From: Aurantiochytrium sp. KH105
Taxonomy: Eukaryota > Sar > Bigyra > Thraustochytrida > Thraustochytriidae
DNA: 64,000 bases
Direction of reading: 5' to 3'
Assembly: GCA_003116975.1 (NCBI GenBank)
Contig: BGKB01000225.1
Location: 28,271-92,270, forward strand
Shown in pieces: positions 48,400 through 58,388 of the stretch. The notes under the pieces are model-generated. The model did no database searches. It was not told the origin of the DNA and worked only from the letters and a program-made list of their open reading frames with translations. The number at the start of each line of letters is the position of its first letter. Position 1 is the stretch's first letter. The position numbers and the translations under genes were made by a program.

Positions 48400-49182
48400 C
48401 TATGTCCAGGCCACGAGCAAAATAAGCACAAAGAGCACCCCAAGGAGCGAAAGAATAGTCCAGGTCTGGCACCTGCTGTTCGACTTGAGGATCTTATCCA
48501 TCTTGCTGAGCGTGGCCTCGAGTCGAGTCGAAGCAGCCTCGACGTCGTCGCCCAAGTCGTCGAGCATGATGTTTTGCGCATCGATCTCCTCCCCGATCGC
48601 CGTGGCCATGTGACCAAGCCGCGATGCACCCTGCTCGAGCTCGTCAAGATGCTCATCTTGCTGTCGCTGCGCCATGAGCTGTTGTTGCTGTTGATCCTCA
48701 ATAAAGGCTTGATTTGACGCTGCGGCAGCAGCCGCCCCAAGAGCACCACCGTCAGCATTGTTGTTGCTGCGTCGCAAGAGATCCTTCTTGGCATCTGCCT
48801 CGAGCTTGCCCACGGTCTGTGCGCTCGTCATTGACCCCTGCATCGACCTGATCTCGTTTTTGATCTCACGCATGAACGCCTGTCGGCTGTTGAGCTCGCC
48901 ATCTGAAATGTGCGCAAAGTTTGATCGGTGCGTCTGCACGCGCTTCAGGACCTGGTCCAGGTCTGCGGCGCTACTCTGCAGACTGTTCAGTTCGGCCTTG
49001 AGCGATGCGTGTTCGTTCTGGAATGTTTTGTTCTGCGCCGTGTCTGTGGTCTCCAGCAAGTGCTTCCACTGCGCGAAGCGCTTCGACGCCTTTTGCACGT
49101 GAGCCTGCAGCTCGTCCCGAAACGCGTAGAACGGGTCGTCCGAAGTCGACGACCCGATCAAGGGAACTTCGATCGAAGACAT
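48400..49182 (-). CDS. STX6: Syntaxin-6 family Qc-SNARE
   Basis: 260 residues. The N-terminal syntaxin-6 three-helix domain starts with DDPFYAFRDELQAHVQKA and includes FAQWKHLLET and FMREIKNEIRSMQ. A polyAla/polyGln linker follows (about 148-170). The Qc-SNARE motif spans about 172-235 (LDELEQGASRLGHMATAIGE, then EIDAQNIMLDDLGDDVEAAS), with the zero-layer Gln in DAQNIM. A single C-terminal transmembrane anchor (TILSLLGVLFVLILLVAW) ends the protein. Members act in trans-Golgi network and endosome fusion. The length matches animal syntaxin 6 (about 255). The gene is divergent from SF3B1. Confidence 0.95.
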   Translation of the reverse strand: MSSIEVPLIGSSTSDDPFYAFRDELQAHVQKASKRFAQWKHLLETTDTAQNKTFQNEHASLKAELNSLQSSAADLDQVLKRVQTHRSNFAHISDGELNSRQAFMREIKNEIRSMQGSMTSAQTVGKLEADAKKDLLRRSNNNADGGALGAAAAAASNQAFIEDQQQQQLMAQRQQDEHLDELEQGASRLGHMATAIGEEIDAQNIMLDDLGDDVEAASTRLEATLSKMDKILKSNSRCQTWTILSLLGVLFVLILLVAWT

Positions 49183-49938
49183 CGCGAGTTACTTGGTCCA
49201 GTTCGGGGCCACGTCCACACCGAGGTCACTTTGCCCCGCCCTCGCGTCGCGCGCTCGCTCGCTCGCTCGTTCGTTCGTTCGTCCGAAACCTCAGCGCCTC
49301 GCGCCGTCGGTTCTCAGACTCGTGCTGTCTGCGCGACGCGGGCGGCGTCCTGCGCGCGGCACGAAAGAAGCGCCGCGAGTCTGCTCTCCGCGCCGCGCCG
49401 TGCCGCGCCGTGCCGCACAGCGCCCTCGCGTCTCGCCGCGGCGTGCCTTCGCGCAGCGCCTCGCCTCGCCTCGCCTCGCCTCGCCAGGATCTCGTTCTGC
49501 GTGCCTCGGGCCGCCCGACCGCAACGAAGCTATAGCTCCACTTTGTCGCCCGCCCCGGCAAGTGGAGCAAATCTTTTTCCCCACTCGCGGCGGAGTCTTG
49601 CGAAGGCTGACCATGCTGAAAGAAAAGAAAGCCGCGGGGGCGGGCGGCGGCAAAAGAATGAAACAAAAAGGGCCGCGGCCGCGACCGCAAGTGAAGAATG
49701 GGGGCTATAACCCACTGTGCGCTGGCGCAGCTAGAGAAGGGAGCGCGGCGAGTGCCATCCAAACCCGAGTAGGTCGAGCGGGAGGACTCGCGCAGACCGT
49801 CTGCGCGCCGTGCCGCGGGCGGAGCTGCTGCGCGCACGCCGGAGACAGGCGCCGGGGAACGGAGCGCCGCCCGCAGATTGCGCGCCGGCATCGAGACTCG
49901 CAAAGGCAGAGCGGCAGACGTAGGCTCGGAGAGCCGCC
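49183..49938. promoter_or_regulatory. Divergent promoter region, syntaxin 6 and SF3B1
   Basis: GC-rich 756 bp with GCTC/GTTC tetramers near 49255-49282 and a CCTCG pentamer repeat at about 49459-49485. No gene is seen; open frames are low-complexity. Confidence 0.45.
49459..49485 (+). repeat. CCTCG pentanucleotide repeat
   Basis: About five CCTCG units within the divergent promoter of syntaxin 6 and SF3B1. Confidence 0.85.
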
Positions 49939-52900
49939 ATGTCGGGCCACGAGATCAAAGACCTGACGGCGCTGCGCGGCGCCTCGCACCCTGCCTTTCG
50001 AGGCGAGGGCGCGCAGGCAGACGGGAATGAGGGCGACGAAGCAGAGGATGCGCAGGCTTTGCGCGAGCACCTTGAAAATGCCTCTGGGACCAAGAGCACG
50101 CGAATCGTGGACAACGAATCAGATTATCAAAAACAACGTCATAAAATGGGAGATATGCTCCAACACGGAAACGAGACCTATCAAGAGCGCATGGCCAGGC
50201 GCAAGGCCGAAGACCTGGCGGCACGAAGTGCGCATCAGGAACCTATGGGTCCTCCTTCATCACCTATGGGCCGCCCTCCATCACATTCGACACCGTCTTC
50301 CACGGCAGCGACAGGATCTTCGCAGTCTCGCAGCAAGAGACGTCGATGGGACGATGATGGGTCGACGCCACCGACATCATCTTCCTCGTCCGTTACCTCC
50401 TCTTCGTCGGCGCTTGCTGCTCGTACAAACGGACTCGCTTCTGCGCGAGACAGCAGCCACCTCAGTGGCACTGATGCAGACATGAGCTCGGACAACGAGG
50501 CAAGGGAAGGAGGCAAAGAGGGTCGCGGCGCAGCAACAACGACGCGGCGTCGGCGACGATGGGACGCTGCCCCTGACGAGGCTGCGGCCTCCATCACGGC
50601 GTCAATGCCAGCACCCGCTCCTGTAACATCATCAGCAGTCGATGACGCGCTCGAAACACAATCCGACGCAGGCGCCTCGGTGGCTACAAGCGCGACAATC
50701 ATGACTCGGGCTGAGAGGGATATTGCCGAGCGGAATCGCCCCCTCACGGATGAAGAACTCGACGCCATGCTACCCAGTGAGGGTTACGCGGTCGTGGCGC
50801 CACCCGCCTCGTACAAGCCGCCGACGCGCGATGCGACAAGCATCATTGTTGATGCGAGCTCCTTTACGGTGAGCGGGGGCGAAGACGTGAATGGCCCTAC
50901 AAGTTCTGGTGCGACCGCCTTGGACGAAAATGCTTCACCCGAAGAACGTGTAGGTGCTCTTTTGCAACGCATCATGGATGGCACACCGGCGCAACGCAAG
51001 GTTGGCTTGCGACACATTTCTCGGCGCGCGCGAGAGTTTGGTGCTGGCGCGATTTTTGGCCAGGTCTTGCCAATGATGATGAGCCCCACACTCGAGAATC
51101 AACAACGACACCTCCTCGTCAAGGTGATCGGTCGTGTCCTGTACCGCTTGGACGATCTGGTCTGTCCCTATGTAGATCAGATTCTCGTGCCTGTCATGCC
51201 TCTACTTATTGATGAGGACTTTTTTGCTCGAGCCGAGGGTCGCGAAATCATCGCTAACTTGAGCAAGGCTGCAGGCGTGCCGACCATGATTGCAGCTTTG
51301 CGACCAAACGTGGACCATAAGGAAGAGTATGTTCGTAATGTCACCGCTCGTGCATTTGCGGTCGTTGCGTCGGCAATGGGCATTGCAAGTTTGGTCCCCT
51401 TTCTCCGCGCCGTTTGCGCGAGCAAGTCGTGGCACGCAAGGCATACTGGTGTCAAGGTCGTGCAGCAAATTGCCGTCCTCGTTGGATGCGCAGTGCTTCC
51501 GCACCTCACGAGCCTTGTCGGGGTTGTAAAGAACGGACTCGAGGACAAAGTCACCAGGGTGCGGGACATGACGGCTCTGGCTCTGGCAGCCTTGGCTGAG
51601 TCTGCCCACCCGTACGGCATCGAGTCATTTGATCCCGTCCTCGAACCGCTTTGGCACGGTGTACGCCAACATCAGGGTAAAACGCTGGCCTCGTTTCTCA
51701 AGGCTGTCGGCGCGCTCATTCCGCTTTTTGATGACGAAGAGTATGCTTCGTACTTTGCCAAAGAGGTGATGGCCATTCTGATCCGCGAGTTCAAGTCTTC
51801 GGATGATGAGATGCGCAGAATTTGCCTGCACGTTTTGCGGCAATGCGTCAAAAGCGATTGCGTCAGTGCTGCGTACTTGCGGGAGAGCGTGTGTCCTGAA
51901 TACTTTCGCAACTTTTGGATTCGGCGTATGGCGTTGGAGCGACGAAACGCAAAGCAGGTCGTGGAGACAACAACGACGCTGGCCAACAAGCTCGGGGCGG
52001 CAGATGTAGTGGCGCGGATCGTGGACGAGCTCAAGGATGAAAACGAGGCGTATCGGCGCATGGTCATGGAGGCCTTGAGTGAAATTGTCGCCAACCTCGG
52101 TGCTGCCGATATTTCTTTGAATCTCGAGCAGCGACTCGTGGACGGGGCCATGTACGCCTTTCAAGAGCAAGGTTCTGTTGCCGCCAAGAGCTCGGCAGAA
52201 GATAGCCGCCAGGTCGATCGCGAGTCAGCCACAATTCTGAGTGGCTTCAGCACGATTCTCAACGCGCTTGGCGAACGCAGCAAGCCCTACCTGGCTCAAA
52301 TCGCTGGCATTATCAAGTTTCGCTTGAATAGCAAGGATGCAGTCATTCGTGCTCAGGCCGCAGATCTTTGTGCGCTGGTGGCACCTTTGCTCAAACTGTG
52401 CAAGGAGGACCAGCTCTTGGCGCATCTAAGCGTCGTCCTCTTTGAGAATCTTGGCGAAGAATATCCCGGGGTCTTGGGGTCCATCATCGGTGGTCTGGCT
52501 GGCATTGTGAGCTCCATCGGTATGACAAAGATGGCGCCCCCCATCAAGGACTTGCTGCCCCGCGTCACTCCGATTCTCAAGAATCAAAACCCAAAGGTTC
52601 AAGAAAATGCGATCGCGCTCGTGGGACGCATAGCAGCTCGTGCCCCAGAGCAGGTCGCGGCACGCGAGTGGATGCGCATTTGCTTTGAGCTCATTGAGCT
52701 TTTGCGTGCAAAGCAAAAGTCTATTCGTCGTGCGGCTGTAGCAACCTTTGGCTACATTGCTGAGGCAGTTGGCCCCCAGGACATCACTCACGCTCTTCTC
52801 AACAATCTCAAGGTGGCCGATCGCTCGTCACGCGTCTGCTCCACGGTAGGTCTCGCCGTAGTAGCCGAGTCTTGTGGCCCGTTTACCGTGCTCCCCTCGC

Positions 52901-53511
52901 TGCTGACAGACTACCGCTTCACGGACAGTAATGTGCAGCATGGTGTCCTCAAGTCGCTAAGCTTTTTGTTCCAGTACATTGGTGAATCGTCGAAGGATTA
53001 CATTTACAGCGTAATCACCTTGCTCACAGACGCTCTTTGCCAACGTGACGCGGTTCATCGTCAGACCGCTTGCTCCGTGGTGAAGCACCTTGCTCTTGGC
53101 GTCTACGGCGCTGGATGCGAGGATGCCCTTGTGCATCTTCTGAACTTTGTGTGGCCCAACATTTTCGAAGAGTCTCCACACGTGATCGCCGCTGTGTTTG
53201 AGGCTGTGGAGGGCATTCGTGTCGCGCTTGGCGCTCACATGGTGTTCTTGTACGTGCTGCAGGGTCTCTTTCACCCTGCGCGACGCGTGCGAGAGGTGTA
53301 TTGGCGCATTCACAACAATCTCTACGTTTACGGCGGCGAAAAGCTCATCCCTGTGTACCCGAGGCTTCCACCAGACTATGCATTGCCAGAATCTCGGCCT
53401 ACAGACATTTCTGCACGCAAGCACCAACTTGTCGAGGTCCTCTCTGCGCCGAAAGCAGAGGCTGAGATCCGCAATTCTTACGAAAACACCTATCTCGATC
53501 TCTTTGTGTAG
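49939..53511 (+). CDS. SF3B1: Splicing factor 3B subunit 1 (SF3B1/SF3b155)
   Basis: 1,190 residues, intronless; human is about 1,304. SF3B1 is the HEAT-repeat scaffold of the U2 snRNP that clamps the branch-point helix. The C-terminal 850 residues align throughout with known SF3B1, for example [38 protein letters not shown]-like SAREWMRIC, and [20 protein letters not shown]. In the drug-binding hinge the residues corresponding to human K1071, R1074 and V1078 appear conserved (KSIRRAAV). The position matching human K700 appears to be Arg (KVTRVRDM). The N-terminal region is shorter, with two RRW-type U2AF-ligand motifs (Trp137, Trp208) where human has several. Residue correspondences rely on remembered human numbering. 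Confidence 0.97.
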   Translation: MSGHEIKDLTALRGASHPAFRGEGAQADGNEGDEAEDAQALREHLENASGTKSTRIVDNESDYQKQRHKMGDMLQHGNETYQERMARRKAEDLAARSAHQEPMGPPSSPMGRPPSHSTPSSTAATGSSQSRSKRRRWDDDGSTPPTSSSSSVTSSSSALAARTNGLASARDSSHLSGTDADMSSDNEAREGGKEGRGAATTTRRRRRWDAAPDEAAASITASMPAPAPVTSSAVDDALETQSDAGASVATSATIMTRAERDIAERNRPLTDEELDAMLPSEGYAVVAPPASYKPPTRDATSIIVDASSFTVSGGEDVNGPTSSGATALDENASPEERVGALLQRIMDGTPAQRKVGLRHISRRAREFGAGAIFGQVLPMMMSPTLENQQRHLLVKVIGRVLYRLDDLVCPYVDQILVPVMPLLIDEDFFARAEGREIIANLSKAAGVPTMIAALRPNVDHKEEYVRNVTARAFAVVASAMGIASLVPFLRAVCASKSWHARHTGVKVVQQIAVLVGCAVLPHLTSLVGVVKNGLEDKVTRVRDMTALALAALAESAHPYGIESFDPVLEPLWHGVRQHQGKTLASFLKAVGALIPLFDDEEYASYFAKEVMAILIREFKSSDDEMRRICLHVLRQCVKSDCVSAAYLRESVCPEYFRNFWIRRMALERRNAKQVVETTTTLANKLGAADVVARIVDELKDENEAYRRMVMEALSEIVANLGAADISLNLEQRLVDGAMYAFQEQGSVAAKSSAEDSRQVDRESATILSGFSTILNALGERSKPYLAQIAGIIKFRLNSKDAVIRAQAADLCALVAPLLKLCKEDQLLAHLSVVLFENLGEEYPGVLGSIIGGLAGIVSSIGMTKMAPPIKDLLPRVTPILKNQNPKVQENAIALVGRIAARAPEQVAAREWMRICFELIELLRAKQKSIRRAAVATFGYIAEAVGPQDITHALLNNLKVADRSSRVCSTVGLAVVAESCGPFTVLPSLLTDYRFTDSNVQHGVLKSLSFLFQYIGESSKDYIYSVITLLTDALCQRDAVHRQTACSVVKHLALGVYGAGCEDALVHLLNFVWPNIFEESPHVIAAVFEAVEGIRVALGAHMVFLYVLQGLFHPARRVREVYWRIHNNLYVYGGEKLIPVYPRLPPDYALPESRPTDISARKHQLVEVLSAPKAEAEIRNSYENTYLDLFV

Positions 53512-53835
53512 TAAAAAAAATAGACAGGACGAAAACAAAATGAACCACAAACAATCACAGTCAACAACTTAATGTGTTTGTTGCGCGCAAGGACGTGCCT
53601 ACAATCGGCCCAGGACGTAGTACTGCCAGTAGGCCCTTGGGGCTGTCGCTAAAGGTTTCCAACGTTGGTCTTGGTGGTTCAATCGTCAATTTCAATCAAA
53701 ACAAAACAAAAACACATTTTTTTTCAATTAGCAGCAGCAGACAGAGCAGCCAACAAAGCCTGTTTGCACGAGGATCGTCAACGACAAAGAGGACGGGCGG
53801 GCGGGGGAGCGCGCGTGCGTGGGCGATCGAGGACC
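53512..53835. promoter_or_regulatory. Intergenic region between SF3B1 and LSM3
   Basis: 324 bp with A-rich tracts near 53512-53560 and 53700-53725, then GC-rich sequence to the LSM3 start. It must hold the SF3B1 3' end and the LSM3 promoter. Nothing else is seen. Confidence 0.4.
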
Positions 53836-54358
53836 ATGTCGGCAGTGCGTACACCACTGGACGTGGTGGCGCTCAGCATTGATGAGCGCATCTTTGTCAA
53901 GTGCCGCGGCGGCAGGGAGCTGCGCGGCAAGCTGCACGTAAGTCCTCGGGCGGGCATGGTGATGAACGAGGGGCGCTTCGCGGGCTTCAGACGGTTGTGC
54001 GCGCGCGCGGCCCCTCTAGGCTTGGGTCCGAACGGATGGTGCACGAGTGAAGACGGCAAGTGCTTGCCTTGAATAAATTGATAAACTGACTGCACGGTTC
54101 GCTCTCTAACGCAGGCCTTTGACCAACACCTGAACATGATCCTTGGCGACGTGGAGGAGACCATCAAGGAGGAAAGTGATGGAAAGGAAACTGTAGGTTT
54201 GATGCGTTTTCTGAGGCTATTGTTTGGTTTGCGGGTTCGAAGATGAATATTTGCTAATCTGTTTCCTGTATCTTCCGCAGGAGGTGAAACGTGAGAAGGA
54301 GCTTCTTTTCGTGCGTGGCGATGTCGTCATCCTCGTCAGCCCTCCCGTGAGCACTTAA
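53836..54358 (+). CDS. LSM3: U6 snRNA-associated Sm-like protein LSM3 (three exons)
   Basis: Exons 53836-53937, 54115-54192 and 54281-54358, all phase 0, with introns of 177 and 88 nt (donors GTAAGT and GTAGGT). The 85-residue product is a near-complete match to LSM3: PLDVVALSIDERIFVKC (Sm1 start), [20 protein letters not shown] with the ELRGxLxxFDxHxNxxL core, VEETIKE, then Sm2 LLFVRGDVVILVSPP. LSM3 belongs to both the LSm2-8 ring on U6 snRNA in the nucleus and the LSm1-7 ring in cytoplasmic mRNA decay. A TGCTAAT branch-point-like sequence sits upstream of exon 3. Because each exon is short, simple open-frame searches miss the gene. It lies next to SF3B1 on the same strand. Confidence 0.95.
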
Positions 54359-54694
54359 ATCCAGGTCCAATACGTTTGCGAGGGCATTTAGAGGAAAAGT
54401 AACATTCACATAGAAGTCTACCTCGACAAGACTCTATCTTGAATTCAATCTGAGTCCACTTCAAAATTAGAAATAACTGCATTCTTCTCGTGAGGAAGTG
54501 AGTTTGAAGGGGCTGATCAGTACGCGAGCAAGCGTCCCGATCAAGTTTGGAGAATGTTCGAGGTTTTCACAACGCCTTTTAACGCAGCCGCGGGCATCGT
54601 TTAAAAGGGGACGTTTCTAGCGTGATTTATAATATCTTTTGATCTATCTGTTTGGGCCAACACGTGCTGTGAGGAAAAAAATATGCTCTGACTG
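54359..54694. other. Convergent 3' intergenic region
   Basis: 336 bp between LSM3 (plus) and the aminoacylase gene (minus). AT-richer; no gene, repeat or RNA is seen. Confidence 0.4.
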
Positions 54695-56017
54695 TCACGT
54701 GGAAGCCTCATAGTTGGCAAGCGCAGGGATAATCGCATCATATGCTGCAATTCCTTCGAGGAAGACTGATCGCTCGAGGTACTCGTTATGGTCGTGCAAG
54801 AGGATTGGAGTGCGAGCCATCGGGGAAAAACCAAGAGCAGGAATACCTAACACCCGCAAAAACCGTGAATCAGAAGCGACAGGGAAGACCTCTCGCGAAA
54901 TTTTGAGACCAGCCTTTTCAGTAGCATTCTTAAAGGTGGCCCACAGCTCGTCACTCTCGTCAAAGGACCACACCGCATGAATATCGCGATCGTCATGACC
55001 ATATCTGGGATCGAACATCCAGCTCATGCCAGCTTCACAGCACCAGCCATCGAGCATTTTACGCACGTCCTTGATGGGCATAGTCACGGGTACCCGGATG
55101 TCAAAACCGGCCGTGGCTGACGTCGGAATCACATTGAGCGAGAAACTCTTGCCTCCATCCGTGGAGACACCGGCTTGGAGAGCAGTCAAGTTGATAGTGA
55201 GAACATCGCCAAGCTTCTTTGCCTCGCAGTGCTTGCAGCCTGATACACTCAAGCCGAGAAGCGCCTCTTGTTCGCGGCGTAGAGTAAAAGCCTTGTTGGC
55301 CATGGTGAGCAGCTTTTCGACGGCCGTATTTTGAATGAAGCGACTGCCGTGGCCCGTGGGGCCCTCGCACTTGACTAAGACCCACATGGGCATGCGCTCG
55401 CCGTAAAAAACGGTGCAAGCTGGATCTTGAGCGTCGTTTGCCATTCCCTCGTCGAGGGCGATACAGACTTTACCAATGATGCGGTCGAAATGACCATCTC
55501 TTACAAAGGCGCCCATGCCATCTTGACTTCCAATCTCCTCGTCAGGAGTGAACGTGAGCCACACAGATCGCTTGAAAAGGTGAGAGACTTTGGCAGCATC
55601 GCCGCCAACGCGTTCGAGAGCCGCGCGGTATGCTCGTGCCATCGAAAGCACATATTGCGCACAGACGCTCTTCATGTCCTGTGTTCCGCGGCCATAGATT
55701 CGACCGTCTTTTTCTACGGCGGCCCATGGATCGACGTCCCAATGTTCGTCCATGGCCGGCACCACATCATAATGCGAGTGAAGCAACACCGCGTCGAGGC
55801 TAGGGTCTTCGCCGCGCACCTCGACCACGAGGACGGGCTTCTTCTCGACGGCCTCGACAAGCTTAGTGGACGCAAGCGGGATGAGCTCTTTAATGCGTGA
55901 GGCGAGCCACTCTGCGCAGTCTCGATAAACACCCGTGGGACCTTCTGCCGAGACCGTCCGGAAGCGCAAGAGGTCGCGGAAAAACTCGACTTCTTCTTCT
56001 TCTTCGTGCTCTGCCAT
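54695..56017 (-). CDS. ACY1: Aminoacylase-1-like M20 metallopeptidase, copy 1
   Basis: 440 residues from the ATG at 56017; the longer frame upstream reads through a CTCTG repeat and is not coding. Zinc-site motifs are complete: HSHYDVVP (His82, Asp84), GRGTQDMKS (Asp114), TPDEEIG (catalytic Glu pair), ALDEG, and a late His near the C-terminus (LLHDHNEYLE). PTGHGSRF belongs to the dimerisation/lid domain. Aminoacylase-1 hydrolyses N-acyl-L-amino acids in the cytosol; substrate range cannot be read from the sequence. The N-terminus is a Glu run (HEEEEEVEFF). It lies in tandem behind copy 2 (56440-57771) on the same strand with 422 bp between. Confidence 0.92.
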   Translation of the reverse strand: MAEHEEEEEVEFFRDLLRFRTVSAEGPTGVYRDCAEWLASRIKELIPLASTKLVEAVEKKPVLVVEVRGEDPSLDAVLLHSHYDVVPAMDEHWDVDPWAAVEKDGRIYGRGTQDMKSVCAQYVLSMARAYRAALERVGGDAAKVSHLFKRSVWLTFTPDEEIGSQDGMGAFVRDGHFDRIIGKVCIALDEGMANDAQDPACTVFYGERMPMWVLVKCEGPTGHGSRFIQNTAVEKLLTMANKAFTLRREQEALLGLSVSGCKHCEAKKLGDVLTINLTALQAGVSTDGGKSFSLNVIPTSATAGFDIRVPVTMPIKDVRKMLDGWCCEAGMSWMFDPRYGHDDRDIHAVWSFDESDELWATFKNATEKAGLKISREVFPVASDSRFLRVLGIPALGFSPMARTPILLHDHNEYLERSVFLEGIAAYDAIIPALANYEAST

Positions 56018-56439
<422 letters not shown>

Positions 56440-57771
56440 TTAGTTTTTATAGTGGTTGGCAAGCGCAGGGAGGATCTTGTCGTAGACAGCGATGCCCTCG
56501 AGAAAAACGGAACGCTCAAGGTACTCGTTGTGCTCGTGCAAAAGAACGGGGGAACGCGCCATGGGCGAGAAGCCGAAAGCGGGGATATTCACACCACGCA
56601 AGAAGCGCGAGTCAGTCCCAGCAGGGAAGATTTCTGGGGAGACCTTGACACCAACACCCTTGGTAGCCTCGGAGAAAACGGACCACCACTCATCATTTTC
56701 GTCAATTGAAGAGACGGCATGGATATCACGATCGTCATGACCGGTTTTCGGATCAAACATCCAGCTCATGCCAGCTTCACAGCACCAGTCATCGAGCATC
56801 TTACGCACGTCCTTGATGGGCATGGTCACCGGCACCCGAATGTCAAAACCGGCCGTGGCTGACGTCGGAATTACATTGAGCGAGAAACTCTTGCCTCCGT
56901 CCGTGGAGACACCGGCTTGGAGAGCAGTCAAGTTGATGGTGAGAACATCGCCAAGCTTCTTTGCCTCGCAGTGCTTGCAGCCCTCACCGGTGGCACCCAA
57001 AATTTGCTCCTGCTCACGACGCTTTGCAAAAGCCTTGTTGGCCATGGTGATCAGCTTTTCCACCGCCGTGTTCTGAATAAAGCGACTGCCGTGGCCCGTG
57101 GGGCCCTCACACTTGACCAATACCCACATGGGCATTCGCTCGCCGTAAAAGACAGTGTACTCCGCCTCCTCCTTGTCGTTGGCAAGGCCTTCGTCGAGCG
57201 CCACAGCTACCTTGCCAATAATATTTTCAAGGTGGCCGCCCCTGATAAATGCGCCCATGCCATCCTTGCCGCCAATTTCCTCATCGGGAACAAAGGTGAG
57301 CCAGATCGAGCGCTTGAAGAGGTAGCTTACCTTGCTGGCGTCGCCGTCTGCATTCTCAAGAGCCGCGCGATACGCACGTGCCAGAGAGAGTACATATTGC
57401 GCACAGACGCACTTCATGTCCTGCGTACCGCGGCCGTAAATGCGACCATCCTTTTCAATAGCGGCCCAGGGATCAATGTCCCAGTGTTCGTCCATGGCCG
57501 GCACCACATCGTAGTGGGAGTTGAGGAGGATTGCATCCAGACTCGGGTCTTCGCCACGCACCTCGACAACGAGAATTGGCTTCTTTTCCACTGCTTCTAC
57601 AATCTGCGTCGAAGCGATCGGGACGAGCTCCTTGACGCGCTTCTCGAGCCACTCGACGCAGTCGCGGTACGCCCCAGTCACCGGTCCTTCTGCGGATACC
57701 GTACGGAAACGCAAGAGTTCGCGGAAGAAATCGACCTCTGCTGCTTCGTGCTCCTCGATGGCGTTCGTCAT
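56440..57771 (-). CDS. ACY1: Aminoacylase-1-like M20 metallopeptidase, copy 2
   Basis: 443 residues from the ATG at 57771. The same catalytic set as copy 1 is present: NSHYDVVP, GRGTQDMKC, VPDEEIG, ALDEG and LLHEHNEYLE. One difference is at the metal-site neighbourhood: His before SHYD in copy 1 is Asn here, but the zinc-ligand His in HYD is kept. The paralogs share most of their sequence; a central 223-bp block (56760-56982 here, 55018-55240 in copy 1) differs at only about nine positions, against roughly a quarter to a third in flanking parts. No intron is seen. Its start codon faces the divergent VWA gene 617 bp away. Confidence 0.92.
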   Translation of the reverse strand: MTNAIEEHEAAEVDFFRELLRFRTVSAEGPVTGAYRDCVEWLEKRVKELVPIASTQIVEAVEKKPILVVEVRGEDPSLDAILLNSHYDVVPAMDEHWDIDPWAAIEKDGRIYGRGTQDMKCVCAQYVLSLARAYRAALENADGDASKVSYLFKRSIWLTFVPDEEIGGKDGMGAFIRGGHLENIIGKVAVALDEGLANDKEEAEYTVFYGERMPMWVLVKCEGPTGHGSRFIQNTAVEKLITMANKAFAKRREQEQILGATGEGCKHCEAKKLGDVLTINLTALQAGVSTDGGKSFSLNVIPTSATAGFDIRVPVTMPIKDVRKMLDDWCCEAGMSWMFDPKTGHDDRDIHAVSSIDENDEWWSVFSEATKGVGVKVSPEIFPAGTDSRFLRGVNIPAFGFSPMARSPVLLHEHNEYLERSVFLEGIAVYDKILPALANHYKN

Positions 57772-58388
57772 TCTCTCCTACGCAACGATTGCCGAGGCCG
57801 TGCGAGGCGCGAGGCAGCCGCAACCCGTGCCGGGGCTGACGTTTTCGCCTAAAGGTTTCTCTGGCCGGTGACGGGCCGCTGCTCTCTTTCTCCGTCTCTC
57901 CCTCGCTCCCTTGCTCTTTGTTTTGTTTTTGGTCTGCACGTCGTCTGTGTCGGGGAGACAAGCCCCAAAATTTCGATCTTCTCACCTCTTAATCAAAACG
58001 ATCCGTTCCGGTGACAGCCCCCGGGGTCCGGCAGCATACCTGCCAGTGGCACTTGTCTGACTGTGACCGTGACAGGGACAGTGCCGATGGAGGATGGTGC
58101 ATTACTCGGCAAGCCAGTTTTTTGTGCAGTGCACAGCCACAGTCACAGTGCTCAGCAGCGCCTGCGCTCAGCGAATTGCCAGACCAACGGTCAAGCACAT
58201 GTAAATCGAGCGAGGCGGGTGCTGTCCGCCGCACTTCGTACGCTCATATACGTGAGACACATCAGGCGGACGGCTGGGCCTTGGTAAGGGGCCATCGGTC
58301 GAAAGCAAAGCAGGAGGGAGAAGCACAAAGAGAGCAAAGGCTCTATTAAGGTCAGCAAACCCACATGGCGAAGTTAACATAAGTGCTG
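57772..58388. promoter_or_regulatory. Divergent promoter region, aminoacylase copy 2 and VWA protein 1
   Basis: 617 bp, moderately GC-rich. It contains clustered GTGAC/CACAG words: GGCACTTGTC (58037-58046) can pair with GACAGTGCC (58077-58085), and TGACTGTG and CACAGTCA recur. These may be binding sites or hairpins. No gene is seen. Confidence 0.4.
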
